Assembly (NCBI GenBank): GCA_003864495.1
Contig: ML133495.1
Location: forward strand, 1,991,231-2,055,230
Length of the DNA stretch: 64,000 nucleotides
Direction: 5' to 3'
From: Nemopilema nomurai
Taxonomy: Eukaryota; Cnidaria; Scyphozoa; Rhizostomeae; Rhizostomatidae
The notes under the pieces are model-generated. The model ran no database searches, had not been told where the DNA came from, and saw nothing but the letters and a program-made list of their open reading frames with translations. A program made the translations under genes and the position numbers. This document shows, one piece after another, positions 26,793 to 37,900 of the stretch (position 1 is its first letter; each line of letters starts with the position of its first letter).

Positions 26793-27877
26793 CATTGGCG
26801 TAGCGTCAAGGGAAGCTGGTAATGCGCCGCATGCCCTGCAAAATCTGACCAAAAATATTTGTAAAAACGCCTTTTTGAAAAAGAAAACAGTTTCTATTGC
26901 TTAAACAGTTGCTTTGAAGATTAATTGAAATTTGCACTGTCGCACCCTTGATCCACCCATCGGAGTTCAATGGATCCACCTTAGCTTTTACATTGAAAGA
27001 AATTTATTAATTTTCGTATCCCTGTTTCTGAAGATCCCTTTGTTTTGGACTGACTTTGGCTAGCAACCTTTGTCTACAGCACTGCTCATTTCCGGGAATA
27101 CGGAATTCTGACCGCAATACCTGATACAAAACAATTGTTTTTTCCCTCTTTAAACGTAAAATTTTGCAAAAAGTAGGATAGAATGCTGTATCAACGAATA
27201 ATCGATCCTGCTAACGAGAGACTGCTCCAATTTTTTACTCACAGTGTCGAGGACAGAGCTTTGAAAGGGAAACAACTGATCTCAGCTTGCTTCGTGTTCT
27301 CTTGATAAGATAGCCAAGTCACGTGACCAGATACTGATCACTAAGAGCCAGGGCATGCGGTTGCCCTAGTTGAATTGAATCTCGTTGAATTGAATCTCGT
27401 TGAATTGAATCTCGTTGAATTGAATCTCGTTGAATTGAATCTCGTTGAATTGAATCTCAGCATAAGTCTTCGACATGTAGATTCAAACAAGCAGTCGATA
27501 TGGATTATAGGGTAATAGGGTGGTACGGGGGTCTGCCCTTTTAGAGTACAATTTTCGCCTGTATGTTGTTTATAAATATTAACCACGAGCATTAAATTGT
27601 TAACCACGAGCATTAAGTTGTTATATAAGATCTTGGATTGTTTATCAGCTCAAAGGTTGTAGCTTAATTCATTTGAACATAGTCAATTTAATTTCGTAGT
27701 GTGTTGTAGATGTTCTGTTTGGGCATGATAAGAACGTAGAGAGTGCGCCATTTTAACTATCTGGTGTTTTTAAAAAGCTATAGCTTCCGGGAACTTCGCC
27801 TCCTGCTCCCCCCACAAGGGGGCAGGCCCCAGGTCCCTCGCCGCATACCCACTTCTGCAACTCACGCTACGCCACTG
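26793..27877. mobile_element. Non-autonomous hAT-like transposon, about 1.09 kb
   Basis: The left end CATTGGCGTAGCGTCA and the reverse complement of the right end CAGTGGCGTAGCGTGA are inverted repeats (14 of 16 match). CAGTGGCGTA is a common hAT terminus. The flanks are GTGAGGGG (26785-26792) and GTGATGGG (27878-27885): an 8-bp target duplication with one mismatch, the length expected for hAT. No transposase is encoded. A 15-bp satellite lies inside. Confidence 0.75.
27369..27458. repeat. Six perfect 15-bp tandem repeats
   Basis: The unit GTTGAATTGAATCTC occurs six times without a mismatch. Read on the minus strand it encodes an R-F-N-S-T repeat, but only because 15 is a multiple of three; no gene is indicated. 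It is inside the hAT-like element. Confidence 0.95.
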
Positions 27878-28550
27878 GTGATGGGTGGTTTAGTCAGTGG
27901 GAATTCAACAAGAGGTCTCGACGTGTATCTTGATCTACAACTGTCATTCAAAAGAAAACTAACTGAGAGATGCTTAACTCGTTGCACCAACAATTGGAAA
28001 TTAATTTCCAGAAAGCACTGCAGTTATCTACCCATCTATGAAAATGGCAACTCCTTGTGAATACAGGCACTAAGGCCGATGGGAAAATGAAAATTTCTCT
28101 CTTTTGCATATTGTTTGATCTAATTAGGAAGAAGCTCTCCATTAATCATAAAAAGTGGTCATGTTCTACCTCTTCTTTGAAATTGCTTTAAGACCTTGAA
28201 CATTAGATTTTTGTGTCTTTAGATGATATTCTACAATAAAAAGCATCAGCCAAAAATAAAAGAAAGTGTTAGATAAGAAAAAGAGACACTCATTCAATTT
28301 TTCAATTCGTTTAAACACTTCGAAATAAACACGCTGAAATTTCGATAAAAGCATAATGAATATGAGTTCAAATGTCCTTTCAAAAGAGGCTTAAACGAGA
28401 TGGACATTCTTTATAGCTGACCAAGGAAGGGGGTGGCATTGATTGGCTTACTTCAACTCACAGTGCGGCATACAAAGCATAGTGCTTCTTCTGAATGCTT
28501 CTTTTGTGTGGCTCGTCCTGTCACAGACCGTAAATGCCAAATACCAATAG

Positions 28551-28747
28551 CAGAGGCGTACCTAGGCGTAATTTTACCGACCAAAATTCAACTTTTTCAG
28601 TAGATATGTTTTTTGAAATATATAATTTGTATATACTATATAAAGACAAGATACACATCTACCGGCAATGCATAAAATTTGCAGATTAACTTTCCAAACG
28701 TTGCAGGTTTGGTACCGCCCCTACACCCCCAGGTAGGTACGCCCCTG
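28551..28747. mobile_element. Short MITE with hAT-like termini
   Basis: The left end is CAGAGGCGTACCTAGG; the reverse complement of the right end is CAGGGGCGTACCTACC. The ends are about 197 bp apart and the CAGRGGCGTA start is typical of hAT-derived MITEs. A clear 8-bp target duplication is not visible (ACCAATAG against CCAAAAAA), so the superfamily call is tentative. Confidence 0.6.
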
Positions 28748-29394
28748 CCAAAAAAAGTCAATTCGTTTTTAGAAACACCCCAATTTTTGTTACAAATTAG
28801 TCTATGCGGCGCCTCTACCCTTGTGATCATTAAACATTTGCAAGCTTTGGGCGAATTAATTGACCGAAACTTTATTTATTTTGCATGAAAATGTTACAAA
28901 TGGAATTTGTACAGAAACTGCCAGTTCATTGTATTGTGATTATTTTATGGTAACAAGAACCTTTACTTTTAATTGACAGAAGATTTTTTCTGCTATCAAA
29001 TGCCCATTCGCATTATTATGTTTTGCATTAAGCTCCTTTCGATTAAAGGTTATGTTCATAAAGCATAATAGCCTTTTGTTTTACGAAATACCATTGGTTT
29101 TCTATCGGAATGGAACGCGCGTCGAATAAACGCTTCTTTAATCGATAGATACATAAAGCTTTGAACGACTGACTTGCCCACTTGCCAACGTGCCCAGTTG
29201 TTTACAATTTCCCAGTCCACTTGCCACGGCGTCATGATGTTCTTATAGCATTAACACAATGTCGCTGATCTGATGATCTGCTGAGATTCCCTCCAGAAAA
29301 AAGCCAGCTAATCCATCCAGAAAACGCATATCAAGAGCATAATACGATCGACTGCCCTCGCAGTTTTAGCCGAAACAGGGATTCAGCCAGTGAC

Positions 29395-29455
29395 GTGGGG
29401 AGAGGGCCAGAGGGGCCATGCTCCCCGCCCACTTTCTGGCAATCCATGCAAACCC
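29395..29455. mobile_element. Possible single hAT-type element end
   Basis: CAGTGACGTGGGGAGAGGGC followed by GGCCATGCTCCCC resembles the GC-rich ends of CAGTGGCGTAG-type elements. A comparable GC-rich stretch with GGGGGGCATGGCCCC lies near 61010-61035. No partner end was found for either one, so these may be solo fragments. Confidence 0.25.
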
Positions 29456-31942
29456 ATGTCACTTCCAAACCCAATAGTGCCTCTGCAAGACCAAGAAGTA
29501 CAAAAACTGGGAGTGGTCATGTGTCGCCTTTTTGATAAGACCCCCAACCTTTTAGATTGTATATTCCTTAAATCGTGCACGACAAACGGAGCAGGGAACA
29601 GTAGCAATTTGAATGTGCCACTAATGTAGCATCACTTATTGTGTATGTCTACTTTTGGTAATGAAAACACATTGTTCCCAAGCATATGACCCCTGTGTTA
29701 GGACTACGATTTTCAGCCTCGCATTCATCTCGTAAAAGGTGTCATGGTTTCTTTCATCAGTGACACATTTCATATACTCCCACGCTGTTTAACTGATGAG
29801 GGGCCAAAAGATTCCCAAATCATTGGAAACATAATGTTACATAATGCTGCTATCTCTCAGGGAAGGATGTAGTATAATGTCTTCACTGTTATGTGGGACG
29901 TCTGAAAAGTCTGCTTTTTCAATGGGTGTGCTGTGTAAAATATTGTGGTCACCCAGAACTTGATTAGGGTGGGTTTGATCTGGAAGGTAAACAATGATTC
30001 TTGATTTGGACTTGTACCAAAAACGTGGAAATTCTAATAATATGGTTTCAGTGAGTTTCTGTGCAAAAGCAAGGTTTCTAGAGAGACGGAAGGCTTCTTG
30101 ATGTTAAACTTCATAAGAATAAAGGATGTAAAGGGTAATAAATAATGGTGACAGCAAGACAGAAAAGTAATAAGACTGAAGTTTCTTGCAATAAAGCTCG
30201 AATAAAGAAGAGTACTGTGCTTTCACAAGAAAGGCCTTTGGTATACGAGTAAATTGATAAACCTTCTTGCCAGCACTGAGCAGTACCCTTGTTTGGCCTG
30301 ACAAGAGTATGTTTCAACCATTTGAGCAGACAAGGTACAAAAATATAGCTTGCATATTAGGCTAGCCTATTGACACTAAAGTTAGGTGATATTGTTTATT
30401 CTAGATGTTGCCTGCCTCTCCGAAACAATTTAAGTCCTAAAGAGAAAAAACCAAGAAGTATCAAGGAGAATATGGGCCTCAAGAAATTTGAAAGCTATAC
30501 TCTTCTCCATAGTAGGACTAAAAGCATAGCAAAGCTCTTAATAAATCCTTTGTCATAATCCAGAAAACATGTACTCTAGAAAAAAGATCCAAAAAATGAA
30601 GTAATGAAAACAACAGTAATAACACAGTCTTTAAACCAATTGTCATTCATTTGTTGACAGAAGAAATTTTAGAGTTGGATTATGTCTAAAGGTGTAACGT
30701 TCACCTTCATTCAAGGAATTCCTGCTCATTTCAACTTCAACAAAAATTACAAATCTCTCTATTACATGGGTTACTTGGAATATGAAAAAGAAAGATTGGT
30801 AAATCCACATAGTGAAAAGATCCTTTGAAAGTAGGGGCTAGAGAGATATGACGTCATGTGTAGTGGCCTTTGTCAAGGTATACTTTGCAACCAGCAACAA
30901 CGTGCAGAAGTGTTTTCGAATAGATACTGGTTTAAACTCAATGTTTAGTTAGTATTCCATTTTTGCAGGTTTTAGCCTGGTGCATCGACATCGGCTTGTG
31001 CATGGGAGATAGTATTAGGCTCCTTCGGAGGCAGACAGGCTACGACTCCGCAGCAATCTGTAGCTTGGGCGGTGACGTAAAACAAGGAAAGGTTTTCTTA
31101 GCAAACCAAAAACACGCCTATTTCAGTTGAAAAAGTGAAAAAGGTTGTATTTCACGCTTTGTGTCCTGGGGAAAAGTCGGTAATTTCAGAACTCTGGCTT
31201 CTACTGGTCTCATCATAATTACCGCCATGGGAAGGCAAGCTTGACACCCTTTATTGAAAACAGCGTCAATGAAACCGCGTCTATATGATGTGTGCACAAC
31301 CATGAGAATTGAGTTTTGTGACTTCTGTCGACCCATCAGTATTAAACTATTGTTGGTGGTACGATTGAATCATTGAGTAGAACATCAATCAGTTATCGAA
31401 GGAGATTTATTCTTCCTGTTAATGATAGCATAGGTGGCAATTTATTTTAGTACTTTGTATTATTTGCCAATTAAACATCAGAATACGTGCGTAATCTCAA
31501 ATTGGCACGTTCTAGGCTCTCTGTTTTGTGCCTAGGGAGCCATTTCACAACAACATTTGAATTAATCCAAAATTTGACAAAATGTCCTCGGTTCCTGCAA
31601 GAGGTCTTCGTGTATGAAATTAGCTTGAAGAATAATGCCGATTTGAAGCCAATAAGATACTGTCCGTTGTCGCAGCCACCATGAAACCCTTGTTTGTCAG
31701 CCTTGTTGCTAAGCAATGGGCCTAGACGCGAAATTGATAGATGTGTGTGTGGAATAAAATGACTGATACCGCCCGCTGTGGTTTTACTCAATCACTGCAC
31801 ACAATGGAATCGCTGGAAGTAAATGTCGACTGCACAACACAACGAGCGACAGAAAGGCCTTGGAACCGTGGGGAGCAGTGAGACGAGCATCAGTTGCCCA
31901 GGAACGTTCCACAGACGTTAGATGGTCTAGTATAGTGGAGAG

Positions 31943-34900
31943 ATGGGCAATTCAATTTCATCGAAATTGCCAGACTATGAAATTATTGTCAAGACCGGCG
32001 ACGTGAAAGGAGCAGGGACAGACTCTAATGTTTACATCGCATTAATCGACGAACAGGGTCGCAAGTCCAGAGAGATATCCCTAGACTGCACATGGAGAGA
32101 TGATTTCGAAAAAGGGAACACAGATTCCTTCAGAATAAGGAACGTGCCCCAGTTGGGGGAAATTAAAAAAATTGAGCTTTGGCGTGACAGCAAAGGGCTT
32201 AACGACGATTGGTTTGTTGAGTGGATTAAAGTGAGACCTCTGAAAAAGCAGGCGACAAGAAGCTCAAGCATTAGCAAGGGGGATGCAAAACCTCAAGTGC
32301 TTGAAAGCGAGCTGAAACGCGGCATCCCATTTCCTTGCAATCGCTGGATAAAAGAGCATGTCAAGTTTGTTGTCAAAAAGTATGACGCCTGTTTGCCTCA
32401 GTTTGATGACTGCAAACGGCAGAGACAAGAGGAGCTGGAACGAAAACGGGAACAGTATACATTTCATGAAAAGGCTCCCGGTTTGCCACGACAGGTAAGA
32501 ATTAATTTTTCCATTCAAGGTTTAGTATAGATCAGGTGCTTTCAACAGGCACATGTCCAACTCTGGCATATTACGTCAACCCGAGCAACGGGTCATGTTT
32601 CAGTTTCCAGTTGTCCTCCCACATTCGCCAAGCCGGACGTGGGTAATCAGTTTTTCAAATGAAAAAGGCCATTCTATGTCATAAGTAATTCCGCTCATTT
32701 ATCATAGATGAGCTATGTTTTGATACCATTGAGGTTTTTATTTTTTGCATACAACCACAACAGATGCGATTTCTGATTTCCCGCATTTTCTTGAAAATAA
32801 AACGCCGCCCCCGATGGTCTTTTTACGAATTAGAAGACGCGGCGAACCCCGTCAATGAATATGCAGGCAGTCAGTGGAAACCCAGTCGACAGCACCAACG
32901 CATTAGAACATTTTTAAACATCAGAGTCACTCTTGCAAAGCCAACAAAACTTGGTAGCAAACAAAAGCTGATGATCTTGAGAATGTCATTGAAGTAATTA
33001 GTATTATAATGTTTAATCCCGCCTCGAATTTGTTTTGCGGGATAGAGTTTGGTTAGCTAGCAGCAAATCATTCTTCGATAATGAATTTAGTTATTGTAAA
33101 TGGTTCGGTCAGAGGCTGCTTGTGTATTTTTTGGGGCGAGGGAAAAAGATAAAATAATAAAAAGATAGGCCTAAAGCAAGGAATGAACGATACAAGTTAA
33201 TGGATGACATAAAGCAATGAACACATCCTCGGAAGCGCCACTGGTAAACAAAGCTATACCATGGGCCGCTTCCTCATTGCCACCCTAGCGCAAACGAGAT
33301 GTTGATGAAACTTACGTAATAATTATACTCAAATCACTGCGGAGCGCAAAGATTCGATCCGTCAAGTCGATCCACGAGATTGATTACAGTTTACAAAATT
33401 TGCGGAACTTTGTTGCCAAGCTATGCGGAGGCGAAGAGTTATGCAACATTCGAAAGGCGTCCTAGTATTCACCCGGTAATACCATCTCCAGTGTTACTTT
33501 TAGATTGGAGGGAAAACTTTCTCCAAGCATAAACAACTTTGGACGACAACAAACAGCAGTTTTTACGCTCGTCACATGAGCTGCTTTTCTCACTGCTTCG
33601 TTGGCTGAGATGCGGGTACCTCGTTCCAGACCCAGAAAAATGGGGGAAGTTTGTAATTCTAAGTTGGCAGTGAATAGACATGAACGCAATATAACTAAAT
33701 TCACTGCAAATTGATGTTGCATGAATGAACTAGAATGATGGAAAAGTTGATCGAGCATGTACATAAGTTAAAGTCATGCAAAGACTCTATTGCGGTTCGA
33801 GGTAGGGGGTTGGGGGGCTTGTACATGCACCGGAGCGCCTTCGTATATACATCACCTGTAAATTCGGACAGGCTGGAAGGAGAAGCAATGCAAAGGCTTT
33901 TTAACCTAAAAAGCGCTGCCTTGAAAAACACATGACAGATTCCAGCAACCGTTAGTGAATGTAGCTACAACGATGTTGATCTCCTATACATTGTCAAAAA
34001 AAGCAAAATGATTTCTATTATCATAGTACAGTGAGATTGCTTCCGTTCATAAATTTAATATGATGAATCAGAGCCATGTTTCTAATTGGATATTTCCAGT
34101 GCTGCTTTTCTCCAGCTTATAATCGTTGTATTTCCTTATCGGCGTTTATTGGATAACCACAAAGCAGTGCTCACTAAAAACAACTGTTTTGCAAGGTTTT
34201 AAGAAAACGCCTTTTCGCATAAGCAATTGGGCTTATCAGATGGCTAAAAACAGACAGTTTCCTTCAAAAGAAATGGCAATTGAGGTAAATGTTGGAGCCA
34301 GAGAAACAGGGACAAATGAAGCATTTATAAAACCAGGGGAATTTCACACTTAGGAATGCACAACATGCTTCATGCAAGAATATAAGCATTTTCTTATAAC
34401 CAAGTTCCTTTCAAGCAAGGTGGTACTCTGCACGACAACAACTCTCAGTACTGAATGGGAGACTGCTAAGGAATTTAAAAAGTTAAATCCTGTGCACTTA
34501 ACAGGAAATTTGAAACACACACCACCTCTTATTAGCATAGGAATATGTATGAGATGGGTCTATCCATTGTCAACACTAAACAATGACCAAATCAGTTTCT
34601 GTAACCAGAAAATTGTCTAATAACAGTAAAGTCTGTATAAATTTGAACACTGTGGGGATTGTCAAATTGTTCGAATTAGTAAAAGTTCGAATAATACGAG
34701 TTTGAATAAGATTTTACTGTAGTTAACTGCAGTGATTTGTTTAGCATTGAGATTCCTGCCATACCCTGTTTGTTCATCGAGGCGACTTGTGTGATAGACC
34801 TGCCTTAACTATATCTGAGAAGAGAAAAGTTAAGAAATTGCTAAGTAATTTTGAGTACTCAAATTTGGTCGCCAGTTAAGGAATTTCCAGTTCAGGGCTT

Positions 34901-37900
34901 TAGCCGAACTTGCTTATAAAAAAATGCGTGTAGATTATTCTTATGGGGAATTTGTCCAAAGAGTTCCCCTTGCTAATACCTTTATGAAATATGGGTGCCA
35001 TGCAAGGATTATATCACTAGAAATAAGAATGCACGATGCGCGCACCTTTCCTCTTACACCTCCTTGGAAATACGGCGTAGAAGGTACATGTTTGTAAACG
35101 GGTCTTAACTCAGCTAGTTCATCATTTTGTTTCGTCTGGGATTCATCATCAACAGCCTTGGATATTGTCGCTGATGAGAATCACAACCACTGCTGCTTTG
35201 TTCCCCTGCGGCGGCCAGACGCTGCGAAGTGCAGTTCCAGCGCCAAAAGCATCGCCTAAAAAATATTGTTGCGTCTTCAAATTTTGCGACGATTCAACAA
35301 TACTTATCTCTGTTCCTATAAAACTGCCATGCTACTGAATTAGCAATAGTCGGATTAGACAAATTTCGACGAAATATTGTGCTACAAATCATGTTTATAC
35401 TTGCTAAACATCTACATCGTCTTAACGCACTGCCTTTTTTACATCTTCCTAATATTCTAAAAAAGCTTATTCTGTAGAAACATTTTTACTTTGTTTACAA
35501 TAATATTGAGGTATAGAATTGTTCAAGAATTTTCTCGTGTCTGCAGTCTCTAATCTCCATTAGTCAATCATCAGTGTCTCGTCTACTTTTGCCTATGAGA
35601 AAATTATTAATGAGGTTTTTTTCGTTTAGATTAAAAAATGTCCCCCAGAAGAGAGCTTCAGCAACGATTACAAGGTATTTGTTACGCAATGGTATCTCTT
35701 GTTGCCTAGTGTTTTGCGGGAGTCAATAGTAACAGCTTAATGAGATCAAAGCCAAAGGGAAACCATTCTCCAAATCTCCAAGCCCTACATGACAAAGCCT
35801 TTATTCTCAATGTTGCGATAATATTGATGTTGGTTTTAGACTGAAGGCTCAATCTTTTGTTTGCTATGCTATGTAATGCTATGTACACAAATTGATTGAC
35901 TTATAAGTATGGCAAGGAAAGAGATATACGGAGGGGATCGATACAAAAGACGGTGTTGAGTTACATTTCTATATGAATAGGCATTTATGCAAGGCCATTT
36001 TTCATCTTATGTGGACGTGAAGCTCAAACTAAGCCTTGGTCAATTGACCGCTCAATGGCGCATCACGTGTATTTTGCCCGATGCCAGAATTTCGCAATCC
36101 TACCGTACCTATGTGGATTGAAAAGGGGGAGAAACAGGAATGGAATTCACGTTATACTTATTTCATATGTATAGATATGTGTAAACATATCTCATAAATG
36201 TAATGTTGTAAAAATATTTACTGTTTGTAGTAGTACTGTATGCTCATGTTCTATTACTTTTCCATCTTTCATGCACACATACGTACGTAATCATCAATAC
36301 TGCTATAATCAGTACAGCCCTGCGATGTGCTGGTTACAGGCTTTTTAAAAACATTTTGTAATTTGTGTAAAACAATTTAGAGGAGCTTTCGACAGGCAGT
36401 AAGCTTCGGGTATAGCAGTGGTGTCAAAACAAGAAAATTTATCCAGGCCGAAATTTAATTTAATAATAAATTTAATAAATAAATTTAATAAGAGAGTAGC
36501 TTCTAGGATAAGCTACCAAAAAAGGTTACTTGAGAACCCCTTTGTCCGAATTTCTGACTTGTTCTTTATTCTTTCAGTGGGACATTACCGCACGAAAAGT
36601 GAAATTGTTGGCTCAGCGGAAGATTACAAAGATGACGTCATCATACTGGCAAAAGCTGGAGGATATGAGCAACGTCTACAGGGGTCCATTTTCAATTCCT
36701 TATGTAAGTAAATTTCAGGACTAGCATGGAGAGAGAACATGATAATTATAGCACGAGGACAACAACTGTTCCTAAATTGCTAAGGCAATAATAGAGACCA
36801 TCAATAAGAATTTTGACCACAAAAGACGATGGAAATGTGCCAGCTTTGTGGAAATAATTCGGTTCCGATTAGTTTTAATTCGGCATTTCAGAAATCGACA
36901 AAGAGCATTCTTGCAATAATCATCAGGAAACGCGGAAGCAGCATAAGGCCCACTTACCCGCTGGCGTATCTTATCGGCTTATTGGCTTTATCTTTCAGGG
37001 TTATCACAACTGGAAATCAGATGAGCATTTCGGGCGCCAAAGATTGAGGGGCGTAAACCCAAATTTGATAAAACTATGCACAGAAATTCCTGGAAAGTAA
37101 GCAGTTTGCCAAATAATTTCTCGTTGTGACTTATTAGCATAATTAACTGTTTGCCAATCGAATTTTTCGACACATTTTCGGCAACTAAGAAGTACTACCA
37201 GTTTGTTAATACAAGTCTTGCGAGAAAACCTTTGTTAAACTCGATCATTTTCAGGGTGCTAGGCCACAGTTGTTTTGCTTATCAAGAATAATCCCCCTTT
37301 TTAGACTTGCTGTAACAGAAGATATGCTTGAGCCATTTCTCGACGGTTTAAGCCTTAAAGAAGCTCTGGCAAAGAAATCAATTTATATTGTTGATTTGAA
37401 AGTGTTGCATAAACTGAAGTGCCCACAAAGCAGAGAGGTATGTTTAAGTGATCGATATCGCCTTGATATTTAGTCCAGTTTGTTAAAAAATTTTGAGAAG
37501 GAGATGTAGCAATGGAAAAGGTGATGTGCATTCTTTATGCACAGAGAAGAACGTATTGCAGAGAAATTAATATCATAGCACAACTCCATATGTGGGTCAT
37601 AAAACCCAGAAATGTTCGTGTCTCTACAAAAAAGTAGATATTTCATCTTTTCTTTGAAAAAACAACTTTTCCCCTTTCCCGATTCAGTGCTGAATGCATG
37701 TTTTTGAAGCGCCCCTTGTTGAACCACAAATCCAACGTTGACTCAAGGGGGAAGGGAGAGACTCTAATTACAGAGTTAACACAAAGTCGAGAGTCGTAGG
37801 ATTCGCATTTGATCTCAAATAATTTGTCTTGGATTGTAGAATTAAAAAATCATTTCCGTGAACACATTCAGAACTACCTATTACTTAAAAATGCGCCTGG

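Larger units (their letters stand above)
20272..31942. other. Gene-poor, repeat-rich spacer between TMEM106 and lipoxygenase
   Basis: No spliced gene model could be built here. The region holds the AGCTACT satellite, a hAT-like element with an internal 15-bp satellite, a second hAT-like MITE and a hAT-end-like fragment (separate entries). ORFs of 60-106 codons are scattered, without recognised domains or splice continuity. 23.6-26.7 kb and 29.6-31.9 kb look like plain AT-rich DNA. Confidence 0.55.

Noticed and set aside
27341..27613. 90-codon minus-strand ORF with R-F-N-S-T repeats
   Set aside because: The repeats are the 15-bp satellite read in frame; the ORF is a by-product of the hAT-like element.
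32764..32997. 77-codon ORF after an acceptor-like CAACAG in lipoxygenase intron 1
   Set aside because: None of its frames matches the PLAT-catalytic linker, while the 45-bp exon at 35630 fits in sequence and phase.
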